Assembly: GCA_038373885.1 (NCBI GenBank)
Contig: JAWZYV010011618.1
Coordinates: forward strand, 620,001-684,000
Direction of reading: 5' to 3'
Length of the DNA stretch: 64,000 bases
Source: Cheiracanthium punctorium
Taxonomy: Eukaryota > Arthropoda > Arachnida > Araneae > Cheiracanthiidae
The first letter of the stretch is position 1; each line of letters starts with the position of its first letter. Shown piece by piece: positions 24,251 to 37,513 of the stretch. Below the pieces are notes generated by a model. It was not told the DNA's origin. It did not search any database and worked only from the letters and a program-made list of their open reading frames with translations. Both the position numbers and the translations under genes were made by a program.

Positions 24251-27200
24251 CCCTGTTTTCTTAGCAACGAAAGGACTCAATAATTCTGAAGTAAAACAAG
24301 GCATGCATTAAAATTAAAAGACAAGTATCATGTAAGAGGGTAAAACTTCATTGCATCTGTGCGCTATATGTAAATTGACAAGTCTGTTGCAAGCAGAGCC
24401 ATTGCTGCCTTTTTTTTAGGGAGGGGGAGGGATGTTGATAAACTGCCAAGTCAAATATCTGTTTTGCCAACTTTTCTTTTTTTTTTTTTTTTCTTTTTTT
24501 TTTTTTTTAAAATCAACTATATTTATTTCAACTTCTTACTTTTGCCAACTGGGTTTGTGTAATTTTGCCAGGTGTACCAGAAATAGAAAGTAAATTATAG
24601 TTTTTGTTAAATTTTTTTGCAGCAAAGTTTAATAGAATTTTGCGAGTGTTAGGGGGAAGACTACCCCCCCCCCCTTTAACAAGGACCCTGATTGCCAGAC
24701 ATACAAAGGAAAACCTGCAAAATGACTGCAGTAGCATTAGGAATCGGAGAATTTTTAAAACTCCTTTAAAATAATGTCTGTTCATTTTCCTAAACTTACA
24801 ACTCTAAAAATTAGTTCAGTTTTCACTTTATGTTAAATTTGGAAGCTTAAATGGAAGGGGCCGTACTCAGAAAAAAATTTCGGAAGGTGTCCGAACAATG
24901 GAAAAAACTTCATTATTTTGTTAACAAAAACTGAAATTTTGGCAAGAGGGGGCAGAAACTGCCCCCCCCCCTTTTAACATGTCCTTAGTGATGGTTATTA
25001 TGGTAAAAATTATGATAAACAAGAAATTAGCTTTCAATTTTAAATTCTAATCATAAGTGAATTTAACATCATTTTGATGCAACTAATTTCAAATTGCATT
25101 ACAAACTTAGTGAGGGTAACACTCTTAAAGAATGTTTCATGAAAATATTTCTATGGCTACGATATCAACAATATTTTAAGACTTTTTTGTAAATTTTTAC
25201 CAAGGGCTGCCGGGGAGAGCCATTCTATCTCATCAAAAGTCAGGGTTCAATTCCCGGCACGGGTTTGGGTGTAATTTCGTCAATCCGCTCATAGAAGGCA
25301 ATGCTGGTCCTATTAGGTGCTTCCATTAGATCTGTAATTCTGGCCTTGGAAGTAGTAAATGCCTATAAAGCAAGTGCCCACCATTAGAAAAAAAAGTTTT
25401 ATCGTGTTGGCTGAGATTACACATCGCTTAAGCTTTAGGAATGGGAGACAAAATAGAAACACCATGTGACATTATTTTAGAACTTAAATCAGGCAGAATT
25501 TTATCCTGCAGAAGCACTTTGAAAGTTAATTGATGCGTTTGCAAAACACATTTTATGGTCTGTTTGATCTCAAATAGTGCTCACACAGCTTTTGTGTTAA
25601 CATTTTTGCAGTTATGCTATAAAACATCTCAAGCAAGTATATACTGCAAGTTTTAATATTACTTCATTAAAAAAATCTAACTGGGTTTTCTTTTTACAGC
25701 AGTCAGAAACATGACGTCATAAATTAAAAATAGCATGAGGTTAAAATTACAAGATAAAATTCACGTCAAGTAAATTCCCAAAGAAACAAGATTAAAATTA
25801 ACTATTTTCTTCTGTCAAAATATGGAGAATTTAAATATTTAACTTGTGCATTGAAGAGGAAGAAACAAAGATAAAAGTAGTACTAAATGTAATGGGTAGT
25901 ATTTGTAAGTTTTTGCGATAATATGGATTAAAGCATAGTAAGCCATTGGAATATATATAGAGGCACATGCTACCAATTTTGAGTCAAAATCTTTATTTTG
26001 AATATTTGTTTGGAACTCCAAAAGAAACAATCGATAGAAGAAAATTCCCTTAAAGCTTTCATGTTCGCTAATTCACAGCTGTTTGCTTACAAGTGAAAAG
26101 GACAGAATCCAATGTATGTAGCATCTTTTTTTGGTGCGTGTGTACTTAAATATTTTTTTAATCTTATATGAAATTAAAAAATATAACTGAATAACATGTA
26201 TTAATTTTTGTTGATTTATACTGTCACATAACATGTCAATGTTATTAACTAAATTGTTTTAAAAAGTTACATCTAAATTGTTCGTACTACTTTCATATTT
26301 AAAATATTGAACATATACAATTAATAGCAAAATCACGTAAAAAACACAAAGTTTATGGTATCAATTAAAATTTTCAGGCAATTATAACAACAAAATTTAA
26401 ATTTTCATCAGACCCTGAACAAAAATTTCCCCAATTAGTAAAACCTGTCTGATACGTTGCAATTGGATTTATCATTGAACATCGGTAAATGGCTGAAATG
26501 TAAAGGTCTAGTTTTGCTGGCCTATTGTGCAACTGCCAGTGTAATGGTCCAGAGATTTGGGCAGTTTTTCTCTGGTGTTATGTAATTACGTGTTGAAATC
26601 CCTCCACCTAAGGCATTTTTCCTTCATCAAATAGACTTAAGTGTGCTTTGTGTAAACAAAGTAACTTACTTATAAATTACTACTAATGATTTATTTTCTC
26701 CAATATGTTTCAAGCTTTGTACTGATTGTTTGGCTTTGGAATATTTTCACAGGAAATTTGAATTGCAGTAGTATTTTTATTTCCACATAAGATTTTATTG
26801 TTTTCGAACATAAGAAAATTTATTACTTAACATAAAGACAAAAATGCAACATTAAAAGTTTAAAATCTTGTTTAACTTAAGTGTTTTTCTAAAAAAATAT
26901 TAATACTATAAATATTATATAGCTAAAAATCTAAATATCTTTCAACAACCTAAATAAGGTTAGATAAATGAATTAATTGCATAGAAGCGATATTCCTTGT
27001 TTTCTTAAAAACTGCATTTTCTATCAAATATTACATTAAAAACCTATAAAGAAGTACATAATGTTATTTCCAATACAAAATCATAAGTTTCATCTTAAAA
27101 AAGTCACAGTAAAAATATCTCTCTTTGAAAGAAATTAGTAAACTATTTCCATTTCAAATATTTCAGCATTAAAAAATACACTCGATACCTTTCCGAGAAT

Positions 27201-27321
27201 AAAATTAATGTAAAATATCCTATTTTCCTTGCATAAAATGGATGTATATGTCAATCTTGTAACTGTCCCCACCATCAAACTAACCCCCCCCCCCCGAGAC
27301 AAACTTGTGTTAATCCGCCAC
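23161..27321. other. Intergenic, no gene seen
   Basis: AT-rich DNA between the candidate end of grh and the transposon cluster. It holds poly-G at 23369-23381, a small hairpin near 23838-23872 (agacaagt...acttgtct), poly-T tracts at 24227-24250 and 24478-24508, low-copy MITE edges around 24650-24990 with C runs, and the SINE at 25205-25398. Open frames here are short and uncharacteristic. Confidence 0.6.
25205..25398 (+). repeat. tRNA-derived SINE-like repeat, copy 2
   Basis: A B-box-like GGGTTCAATTCCCGGC lies near 25246 with a plausible tRNA-like 5' part before it (gctgccggggagagcc). The non-tRNA body ends in aaaaaaaag, a typical SINE tail. It shares body motifs with 12128-12345. Confidence 0.6.
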
Positions 27322-27556
27322 TGTCTGGTCACAAGATCATAGCTTTCTTTTTTGACGGAAGGGATGAAACTCTTACAATCACGAAAATGGATGATAGCAA
27401 GTGGCATAAGAAAAAAGTATGGGAGTAGCATATTACACCAGTTGAAGAACCCGGTTCTGTCTATTTGGGACATTTTGCACCAAAGAGCAAGAGTTCAAAG
27501 GACATTTTCGATGCTATGTTCAGCTTATTAAATGAGAAAGCTTTTAGAGCAAGAGC

Positions 27557-28946
27557 CCACGGCCGCCAGACCTTCGTCATAGTATAAAAGCTGAAACTTT
27601 CTCTACGCATACACCCCAATAGAGGTAGGAACAATCAGCCACTATAAAGTTTGGATGATTGTGGCTTTGGCAGGTAACAGGTGGCAAGGTGTATAAAATT
27701 GCAGAATGTTTTCGTCATTTCATAAAGCTTAATTTTTTTATATGTTCTTCGCAGTACAAGAAATCACTTTATCCCTTGTCGGACACTTTTACATCGTGGC
27801 TAACCCCTGCCAGACAATCTCAAAGTCATGGAAAACTTAGTTCTATTTTTGTCATTTCATAAAGCGTGATTTTTTTATGTTCTTCGCAGTACAAGAAGTC
27901 ACTTTATCCCTTGCCAGACACTTTTGCATCGTGGCAAACACCCGCCAGACAACCTCAAAGTCATGGAAAACTTAATTCTATTTCCGTCATTTCATTGTTT
28001 GCCCAAAATCTTACCATTTGTCATTGACCTTCACGTGTTTTGCAGAATTATCTCCAAATTTAACTACGTATTTTGCAGAACTCTACGGTAGAATGTTGAA
28101 ATTTTGTATTTAGAACTATTATAACAGCTAACTGCGCATCTCTTTTTTGATTGCAATTAACCTACTAATTTCTTTACAGGGTTACATGGACACTTTAAAT
28201 TCATTATAATGATAATGACGTCTCTAGTCATAGCCGAAATAGTGATTCACCGTGATGAATCGCCATTTCGGCTGTGACCAGAATCTCGCTAACTATCTCA
28301 AGTCTTTGGCTTTTGGTGAAATATCAACCAATGAAGTGTCAAAAAGATCTTTCAAATTGAATCCAGCTTGGAGATATAGAAAATATTTGGCTAGAAATCG
28401 CTAAACCTTATTATTACTGCAGTATTTTATGTCTTTAAAACAAAATAAGTTTAGATGAAATGCACCAAAAATATTTATAATATAACAGACGTACAAGAAA
28501 GTAATGTGGTGTCCATATCAGATTTCTGATTAAGGTATTAAGATGGAAATTATCTGATAAATCTGACTCCATGACTTTGAGGTTGTCTGAAAAGGCATTA
28601 AGTGACTTCTTGTACTGCGAACATAAAAAAATCGCGCTTTATGAAATGACAAAAATAGAACTAAGTTTTCCATGACTTTGAGATTGTCTGGCAGGGGTTA
28701 GCCACGATGTAAAAAAAGTGTCCGACAAGGGATAAAGTGATTTCTAGTACTGCGAAGAACATATAAAGAAATTAAGCTTTATGAAATGACGAAAACATTC
28801 TGCAATTTTATACACCTTTGCCACCTGTTACCTGCCAAAGCCACAATCATCCAAACTTTATAGTGGCTGATTGTTCCTACCTCTATTGGGGTGTATGCGC
28901 AGAGAAAGTTTCAGCTTTTATACTATGACGAAGGTCTGGCGGTTAC
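27557..28946. mobile_element. 1.4 kb foldback element inserted in the broken ORF
   Basis: The left arm (27557-~27970) and right arm (~28568-28946) are reverse complements: ccgccagaccttcgtcatag, aagctgaaactttctct, gtaggaacaatcagccacta. Each arm contains a ~150 bp unit repeated twice (gtacaagaaatcactttatc / catttcataaagcgtga). The ~600 bp middle is unrelated on the two sides except for a short palindrome at its centre (28222-28279; catagccgaaat...atttcggctgtg). No ORF of note. Confidence 0.85.
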
Positions 28947-29702
28947 TGGCTCTTTGACTATTTTGATTTATCAGAATTAGCCTTTATTGGAAGTGATGGG
29001 AAAGTGATTAATACTGGTGTAATTAGACGCCTTGAAGAAAAGTTAAATTCTCCCGTGCATGGGACAAATATGTCAATTTCATTTTAACAAACTGCCTTTA
29101 TGGCACCTTAAAGAAGCAGTCGATGGGAAAACATCAAGACCAAGCGCATTCAGTGGATTGATATGTAAGTCCCTGAAGACGTGTACTAACCATCCTGTCA
29201 TTAAGTTCCATGAAATTGAATTTTCAGAGTCCAACATTGACTTTGGAGATCTTAGCACGGATCAACGTTATTTGTGGGAAACTTGTAAGGCTGTTTCGTC
29301 TGGTTATTGCCCACAAGATCTAGCAAATAGAGACCCTGGAAAACTTTCCCCATTCTCATGGGCTATCGTTCGCAAATTGCATTTGTATTTTGGAACATCT
29401 TATCCAACACCACAACTTATTGTATTAGCCACATTTGTAATGAAAGTATACATGCCAACATGGTTCAGAATTGAGTGCAACAGTGCCTTTCAGGATGGCC
29501 CAAGGAATTTGCAATATTTTACATCTCAATTTCATTATCTTCCAGATAATTTAATGGGTATAATAAAAAACGTTGTTCAAAACAACGAGTATTTTGCTGG
29601 TGCAGAAAATGTACTCGCTGCAATGTTATCGATGACAGAATATCTGTCCATCAGCTTGTCATTCAGCGTATCATAAAGGCCAGAAAATCTTCAGAAAAAA
29701 AC

Positions 29703-30227
29703 CAGGGTGTCTACCAAATTTCTGAAAGTCAATTTCCAGACTTTTGGGAGGTCCCGTGAAAAAAATTCCTGACCAATGAATTTTACTTAGGGAAATTGCA
29801 CAATGCCCCTCCCTTGTCTTTATGTTTGCATATTTTGTACAACTTCTTGAAATCAATTTTAACTGAAGTATACAGGATTAAGCTTTCATCAATTGAGAAA
29901 CAGAAGTAGTCACACTTTCTGATAGAATTAACTGTTCTTGGAAATATGGTCCTAAGATATAAGTTACCAAGTAAGCTAATTTGTCTTTTACCCTCCCATC
30001 ACGATGGATGAGCCCCCCATTTTTCCCTCCTAACACATCGCTTGATGCTTTCGCGGTCCGAAAAATGCATTGCAGTTGCTTTAGGCTTCCAGTCTGACAA
30101 TTAGAGAGAAAAGGTTAAAAAAAAAAAAAGGACACAGAAAAATAAATTAATTCTTTTGGTGAATTTTCCGGACCAATTATCCAATTTCCCGGTTTTTTCC
30201 AAACTTTCCGGAGCGGTAGACACCCTG
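29703..30227. mobile_element. 525 bp inverted-repeat element in the broken ORF
   Basis: Ends CAGGGTGTCTACC / GGTAGACACCCTG (13 bp, perfect). It is flanked by AAAAC on both sides (29698-29702, 30228-30232), an exact 5 bp duplication. The coding frame of the host ORF resumes after it. hAT-like ends, no coding capacity. Confidence 0.85.
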
Positions 30228-30520
30228 AAAACGAGCATTAGAAGGCTTTAGATTCCAAAGGTGAATTTCAAAAGCAATGACTACATTGCCCTTATCCAAA
30301 GGCAAGAATGCATTGTGACTGATCTCCCATCACAAAGAAATGGACAAATAGTGTGTTACAGTAATTACTGAAGTCGGATAAACATTTAAGTTCTTGCAAT
30401 AATTTTCTAAAAATACCCTGCCATTCCCAAGCAGTTGAAAGAATGATTAGGATTGTGACAGAATCTGCTCTTCATGTGTGTGGCCTCCATGCAAGAGATT
30501 GATTCATCCAGGCAAAAACA

Positions 30521-31466
30521 TTAAAGTGAAAAAAAATAACCCGCTGACATTTCATATTTTTATTATTTTTTAAATGAAAAGAGAAGTTGATTTTGAAGCA
30601 TTTTTTCCCATAATTTCCAAAATTCGAGGATCTTGAGGAGGCCCAATATATTAAATAATTTCATCTAAATTTCAATGTTTAATTTTAATATTAAAGTCAC
30701 AACTATTGCACATGGTGACGTTTCAAAAAAAAAAAAAAATTGTTTTTCGCACCACCCTATTGCGCACTCTCTTAAGTATATAGACATGCTAGATATGTGC
30801 ACACAGAAACTATAAATAATTGCTCTAAAATAGCACTTAATTTTGGATTTTTATGCATTTAGTATTTCAGAGTAGAAAAATCAAAAACTTTTGCTTGAAC
30901 ATAGCAGTTTTTCTGAAGTCACTCCATTCTATAATGCTATTTTTCAGCTGTACTCTGCAGCAGCTGATTTTCAGCTTCAGCCAATCAGAAAATATTCACT
31001 TGTGTCAGGTCTAACGAAGTATAGTGTCTCTACACTAAACTAATGGCTAGTGCCAACCATAGGGAAATTCCGGTTTTATACTTTACACCTGATAAATAGC
31101 TATAAATGTGTAGTAAGTAAAAAATATACAGGAATTTAAAAGTAGTTCTAAGAAAAAAAATAGATTCAACTGTAAGTATAGGTGTACATTAAAAAAGTTA
31201 ACAATTTGCCTCAGCGAAGCCAACTTTTATTTTTTTTTGTAAAGACAAGTTATAGAGGATAACTTTGACATAAGATTTTTCAACTTCTGCCGCAAGAATT
31301 TATGACTTCGAAAGCAAGGGAATCACTAACCTGTTAGCTAGGATTCTTGAGATCTACACTCTTCCTGCCTTAAATTTACCAAAAGCAAGAACTTCTATAC
31401 CTAGTTAAGATATAAATCCAGGACAATTTTAGCCTTGGATAACAAATTTAAAAGCGTTGATTACAT
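30521..31466. other. Intergenic, no gene seen
   Basis: AT-rich sequence with a poly-A run at 30726-30739. No long frame and no clear inverted repeat seen. Confidence 0.6.
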
Positions 31467-32669
31467 CAGGGATGAGAATACACAAATATGAAAAAAGAGG
31501 AAAAGTGTGTGAACTTATTTTCGACTCCGAGCAAAGTTCAAGCGCGCGGTGCCCATTTTTTATATATATATATATATAATTATTTTATATCAATAATATA
31601 TATGTTATAATTATTTATTAAAATATTTTTATTTAAATTATAATTTTTATTATCTTTATAAATTAAAATTCATAAACATTTATGTGCAATTTTAGATGCA
31701 GAACATTCAATTATGGAACAGAAGTTATCATTATTTAAAGGATGATCTTAAGAAATTTTACAAAATCTACAGTCAAGACAAAATCCTAGCTTTAAAAAAC
31801 AATTTTACTCTATTCTTTTGAAAGTGAATGCAATGTAATTTCTTGGGGGGCAGAATTACCTGATTTTCCATGAACTGTCTCTCATAAAATTCCAGAATAT
31901 CATTAAATATTTCAAGCTTCCATAGATTTACCACAATTCATTATAAATAGCCCAAGAACACAGACTACAGCATAGCTCAAAAAAATATATTCAAAATGTT
32001 AAAAGTAATTTCAACTTTTCTCTTACATCAGACAATAAAATCTATCCTGTAACTTTAAAAAGTTACAGTTTACACACTAATACACACAAAAATACATAGA
32101 TACTTCAAAAATTTAGGCCATAAATGTTCCCATTAAAAATCTGCTGAATGCCATCGCATTTATTTTTCTCTCTCCTAATAAATGGGAGAGGGAGGAGGGG
32201 AAAGCTGACTAGTTGTATACCTGCCAACAACTAAGGTAGAAAATCCAGTAGATTTATGTATTATATCACAGTTTTAAACTTACAATTGCTTATTTGTGAC
32301 ATAAACCATACATTGAATTTTTTTACCATTAAATTTCACTATCTATACAATGTATTAATAATATTTTAAATAATAGGATTACACAACATTACAACGTTTC
32401 AGAATTGTTTTCCTCTGGTTTTGAAACAGAGGAAATTATTTCCGCACTAGTCAAATGATTAACTATTTGTGACTTATTAATTACCAAAAATTCAAAATGT
32501 TTTCTTCATGCAGGTTTGCAAACTGAGTACCTTCCATTTTGTACACAATGTATTACTTCAATAGTTTTGATTTCAACTAATGATGGCTTAAATCCAGTTA
32601 TAAAATAGTGTTAAATTGAGAACTCTTCCTTCCCTACTTCTCATAGACATATTTAAAAGTACTTTACTG

Positions 32670-32771
32670 CTAAGTTGAGACAAACATATCATCGGCAGAA
32701 GGGAGGGGGGGAGACAGGGGGCATGTGCCCCCCCCCCCTCTGCCGATGATATGTTTATGTCTCAACTTAGC
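32670..32771. repeat. ~100 bp hairpin inside copy A
   Basis: gctaagttgagacaaacata then tcatcggcagaaggg is mirrored after a G-run/C-run centre by ctctgccgatgatatgttta and tgtctcaacttagc. Probably a small foldback inside the ~32106-32920 insertion. Confidence 0.75.
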
Positions 32772-33747
32772 GGGAATTTTGTTTAGAAAACCATTCATTC
32801 CAAAACCTTATTTTTTCTTTAAAAACATACCTATTTTTACTTTAGAATATGCTATGTGTGCTCCCCACGCACACTTCAAAAAAAAAAAAAAAAAAAACTT
32901 TCATGATGCTAGGCCTATGATTTAGGAAGCCAAATAACAACCTATGATTTAATATAAACAAATCAATGTTTTTAATTTACAAAGAGGAATATTATTAAAT
33001 AAATAAACGACTGTTTGGGTAGTCAACAGCAGAGGAGGGAGAAAGAGAGAAATTCCATTTCTTTTAATGTAAACAGTTCTTTCCTCTTCCACTGGATGGG
33101 CCAGCTGTTATGCTGACAATGCATAATGTGTGCATCCGAGAATAATTGTTTTAAGCTTGGCATATTGTGGGATTTATCTGATGCCTCAAAATTAATTCAC
33201 TATGAAGCAATTAAAAAGAAAATGCAGATTGTAGAAATTTCTTAATTGTGGTTTTCTTTCAGGGTGAGTAGTCAAATTTCATTCTAAAAATCAAGCACTT
33301 TTAAGCACACTTTTTAGGAAAATCAAGCACGTCATCATCAATTTTTTTTAAGTATTATACATGCAACAGATCAATAGTATATATATACGTATATTTCTTT
33401 TTTTTTTTTTAGAGAAGGGGGGACTAGAGATTGGCAACACCCCCCCCTTCAAATTTTGGCTTATAAAAGTTTGCATATAAAAATGAGTAAGAAAAGGAAG
33501 GAAATTTTTAAAAATCATAAACTGAGTTTAAAATGTTTGAAGTTGGGAAAAACACACTATAGAAAAATAAATAAATTTGGCTTGGGTCTTCAATTGAACC
33601 TCAAATTCTTGAAATCAAGGAGAACTTTCAAATACACTATCATAGGAATCGCAAAAAGCTTTTGAAATTATTCACGAATACGTAATTTTCTCTAAATCCT
33701 ACTTTCACTCATTTCGGTGATGGCTGCAGCCCCTTCAGCAACACTCT

Positions 33748-33892
33748 CATGGGCGTAGCCAGTGAGGGGCAGTTGCCCCCCCCCCCCTAAAATGAGCTAG
33801 TCATAGGGTCTGATTATGACAAACCGGGCATTCTCCGGTTAGACTCCATGTCCTGCCCCCCCCCCCTAATGAAAATCCTGGCTACGCCCTTG
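33748..33892. mobile_element. 145 bp hAT MITE (GGGCGTAGCCAG ends)
   Basis: Ends CATGGGCGTAGCCAG / CTGGCTACGCCCTTG, flanked by the exact 8 bp duplication AACACTCT (33740-33747, 33893-33900), the hAT hallmark. The body holds C-runs of 11-13. A third-level insertion (MITE in element in copy A). Confidence 0.9.
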
Positions 33893-34121
33893 AACACTCT
33901 CGCTACACCCCTGCAACAGATGAAAACAATTTAAGCTTATTTCAGGGATGCTACAGCTGAAACCCCAGTTTGCCTCAGCATCGTCTCAATCAAAATCCCT
34001 TTTTGTCTGAATCAAAACCCCCTTTTGTCTCAATTAAAATTCCTTTTTGTCTCTGTACGTCTCAACAGCTAAATTTTCAACTGCAACAACTAAAATTGTT
34101 TTTTTTTTTTTTTTTTTGAGC

Positions 34122-34299
34122 TTAGAGAAGCTGAAGGGGGAAACTGATTAAAAAAAATTTTTCTAGAGATAAACTGAGATAAAATAAATAAAATTAGTTG
34201 AGAGACAAAGTTTGTCTCTCAACTAATTTTATTTATTTTATCTCAGTTTATCTCTAGAAAAAATTTTTTAAATCAGTTTCCCCCTTCAGCTTCTCTAAG
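34122..34299. repeat. ~178 bp near-perfect hairpin
   Basis: cttagagaagctgaaggggg, aaactgatt, tctagagataaactgagata, aaattagttgagagacaaa is mirrored almost base for base around 34210. As RNA it would form a long stem with almost no loop. Probably a solo foldback MITE. Confidence 0.88.
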
Positions 34300-36112
34300 G
34301 TCTTTTGCAATGGCCTGACTTTTTTGGGTGGCCACCTTATTTTTTAGTGGAACAAGCCTGAAATTATAAACAATTCCAACTGTATTTTACACATGTTTGG
34401 TTTCTATGAAATTATTATTAAGATGCCAAATTTAAAAAGTTTTGCGTAAAATCGTAAAAATCTGTGGAAAATGTAAAAAAACAGGAGTTTCGCGTAAAAT
34501 CGTAAAAATATGTGGGAAAAGCGTAAAAGAAAGGCAGTTTCACGCAAAATCGTAAAAATCAGTGAAAAAGTGCAACCTTCAAACTGAAAGCACATAAATT
34601 GGCAAGTATGAATAGGTAAATCTCAAAATTACTACCATAATTTATGGAAGAAACGCCACATCCACGATCTCCCTCCCCGCTCCACCTCCAAAAAAGTAGA
34701 AGCATTGCATTGAGATATATTTCTGGAGGGGGGAGGGTGGATAAATAGTAAAAATATCTCCTTTTATCCCTCTTCCCATATAATGCTTTTAAGTATTTAC
34801 CACTATTTTATGAAGCTTACGATTTCCATTTTCGAATTAATCAGTGTCCGATTTCATATAAAACATATCAATTTTTATATTCACAGGCGAATTTCTAGAA
34901 ATAAATAACTCGTAAAAAACTTCTTGCATTAGTGCAACAAGTTCGGAAGCGATCTGATGAGGAGGCTCCAGTCAAAAGTAAACAAATTTTTTTTCCCCCC
35001 CCGTGGATGGCCAGCTGCTGATTACGTAGTGAGCACAGCAAATTGTTTTAAGCTTTGAATGTTGCACAACAACTCTATGTTTCTATCATTTATTACTTTT
35101 GATATTTATAACATAGTGATTTATTTTAAAAGCACTCAGCGTTTCCCGAGCTTGCCAGTTACTCTATGACTTTCTACCATGATAATAGCATATATAAGAC
35201 AGTGTTTATTCGGTCTCCTTCACAAGGCGCAAAGCCGCACGGCAAAAAAAAAAAAACAAAATAAATAACTTATAGATAAACCTTTTTTTTTTGGGGGGGG
35301 GGGGGGGAGGAGAATGATTAAACTCGCATCAGGCGCAACAGTCTAGTTTTGGTTGATATTCCGTATTTTAAGAACAATCAGGCCCGTACTGGCTCTTATG
35401 GCTGCAAGCGTGAGTCAGCTTTACTATTGTCATGGTCAACAGGGAACCACCTGCACCTGCTTTTAGGCATGCTCTTCCGGTTTCAAGATGAATAAGCGAT
35501 GGGATGGGAGGGAAAAGTTGTTTTCGTTAGCGGCGTAGTGTTTATAAAAGGTTTCTGCCGGAAGCTCAGAAAAAAAATAAGCACTTCCTTGCAAATTCAA
35601 GCACCTTAAGGGAATTTACGTAAAAAATAAGCACTTTCAAGAGTGCTTGAAAACAATTTTTAAAATCAAGCACCTTTTCAAGGCGCTACGCACCCCGTCT
35701 TTGTTTATTTCTGCAGCGTTAATGCGGTTTATGATATCCAAATTATTGCTTTCCATTACTGAGGACAGAAAACTGCAGAATGGAACAAACCTCCTTAGAA
35801 ACAACAGAGAGAACATGTAACAAAATTCAGGGCTTATTAAAAGGAATTCTACAAACTTTGCGGAGGCTCTTTCGACCTCCTCATTGGATATTCCCATACT
35901 TAGCTAACAATACGGTCTTGATATCGGTAAGTAAGATGTATTTTGGCGAATACATCTTTAAAAAAGAAAATTGCACTGAAAATATTTTTAAACGCCGAAC
36001 ACAAACATACAAAAAAGCGGAAAGTAATGTTTTTAAAAAACGTGGGGGAAAAAAATGCAAAATACGCAGAAATAACCAAACCACGGAATTCCGCAGAAGA
36101 TTCTCATCCCTG

Positions 36113-37290
36113 TTACATACATAAAAATGTAAGATTCAACGAAACCAGAGTCTGATACAGTCCTTGCAGAATACATAAGTGGGAAAAAAAGCACCAGCAT
36201 AGATTACATCAGAAGAATCTGTTACTATTGAAAATGTAAGCAGAGAAGCAGGAAGAATTTTTTTTTTCCTCCCAGCCCCAACGCAGAACATGCCGAAATC
36301 GGCGACGTGCGTCGCAGAACAAAGAGCTCCGCTGCAGAACAATTACGGATGAGGACTGAAAAGGGAGAGAGAGGGGAGAAATCAATCACTTCAAACAGAA
36401 AGTCAAACTCAAAAGCCAGACAGCAATCTGGAGGGATACCATTTCATCTCCTGCATCCAGGCATAGAAAGAATATATTCCTTTGTGGGGGGGGGGAGATG
36501 ACACGGCGGCAATTAGTCAAAAGTTAATTATCACCCAAAAGGCGCCTGATCATCTCCTTCTGGGAGAGCGCCACCTTTTTGGACCCCACATGTGGAGAAC
36601 GGACAGCGCTTATCACTTGCAATATCATTCACATTCATTTTCTAGCTACGTTTTTTCCCCTGGTAAATATGTCTGCTCGAGACAAAGTCTCTTGCTTTGA
36701 GTGTAATACTCCTATAATTTTGAAAAATTATAGGAACATATAAAACTGAGAATTGTTATGTGCGACCCCTTTAAAAAAATTGGATTAAAACGGCTCCTTT
36801 ACAAAAATACAATCGATTAAAATGGCCACTTTAAAATTACAAGTAGTAAAATTAGACCTTCATACATGCAACCGGTTAAAATGCATTTTTGCAAATAATT
36901 TACCTTCTCCTGAATATGATGTTTATTAAATAGCTTTTTTATTTCATCTTTCGTGAGCGATGATTTGACCTTAAAGGTGCCTCTCCGATGTTCGTTTTCT
37001 GCTGACACATACGCAATCAGGATTTTCAAACAAATATGCGCGCATACTTAGAAAGGGAAAGGGAGATAAGCAATTCCGCCTGTCGATCTTGATACTGCAA
37101 TGTCAGAAGTTATGTTTAGTAACTAGACGGCTGCAAATTATTTAATAAATATTCATAATTTCAGATTTTACCGCCGTAGCAAAAGCAGTTAGTAACGATG
37201 CTCCGGATGTTTCGCGCTCTTGCAAGTTTATGCTGTGAACGATTGTTTTGTTAAACTGGTCTTCCTATTACAATTTATTCATAATTATTA
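36113..37290. other. Intergenic, no supported gene
   Basis: Short open frames on both strands between 36136 and 37029, none recognised. A poly-G run (36486-36494) marks a probable transposon edge. A - strand stretch near 37005-36904 has an acceptor-like cagcag, 36 in-frame codons and donor gtaaat, but no partner exons. Confidence 0.4.
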
Positions 37291-37459
37291 TAGACTAGCT
37301 GCGTGCCCGTTCTTCGCACGGTAGGAAACGAAAACATTCCTCACATGTGTAATTCGAATTAATTCCAGTGATGTGGAATCTAGAAAAAGCAAAATTATTT
37401 CACTCTTGACTTAAAATTTGCGTCTTATATGTAATAACCTGAGATCATTTCACTATAAT

Positions 37460-37513
<54 letters not shown>

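Larger units (their letters stand above)
27322..30520 (+). pseudogene. Transposon-type ORF, broken by stops, frameshifts and two insertions
   Basis: Coding fragments continue one another across the region. (1) 27330-27556: HKIIAFFFDGRDETL, one stop, then ITPVEEPGSVYLGHFAPKSK and DIFDAMFSLLNEKAF. (2) After the 27557-28946 insertion: FDLSELAFIGSDGKVINTG with VIRRLEEKLNSPVH, then a frameshift near 29055. (3) 29059-29676: ICQFHFNKLPLWHLKEAVDG, LSTDQRYLWETCKAVSSGYC, NPGK-like block, VYMPTWFRIECNSAFQDGPR. (4) After the 29703-30227 insertion: IPKVNFKSNDYIALIQRQEC, then HSQAVERMIRIVTESALHVC. This chain (cell-phone-like order HFDGK... NTG..IR.LE.. LHFNELPLRH.. QAVER...VTEA) is a multi-copy arthropod ORF that I remember, unverified, annotated as cc8L18.2-like in ticks. 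Function unknown. Non-functional here. Confidence 0.75.
33260..35697. mobile_element. 2.4 kb insertion inside copy A
   Basis: Left end CAGGGTGAG with repeated aatcaagcac motifs. Right end ...aatcaagcacctt ... CACCCCG with the same motifs inverted or repeated. A 5 bp duplication TCTTT flanks it (33255-33259, 35698-35702). Copy B has the uninterrupted sequence ggttttctttgtttatttcc near 46412, an empty site. The insertion contains the nested elements at 33748-33892 and 34122-34299. Confidence 0.82.
31467..36112. mobile_element. Composite DNA transposon, copy A of the CAGGGATGAGAAT family
   Basis: Ends CAGGGATGAGAAT / ATTCTCATCCCTG, flanked by the exact 6 bp duplication TTACAT (31461-31466, 36113-36118). 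Its 1.4 kb of own sequence (31467-~32106, ~32920-33259, 35698-36112) aligns by eye along the uninterrupted copy at 45440-46834. The extra 3.2 kb are two later insertions (~32106-32920 and 33260-35697). A short coding-like stretch remains near 35780-35880. No transposase was recognised. Confidence 0.88.

Noticed and set aside
36817..37029. Internal exon of a - strand gene (SSLTKDEIKKLFNKHHIQEK)
   Set aside because: Acceptor and donor are present but no partner exons, and the frame matches no family I can name.
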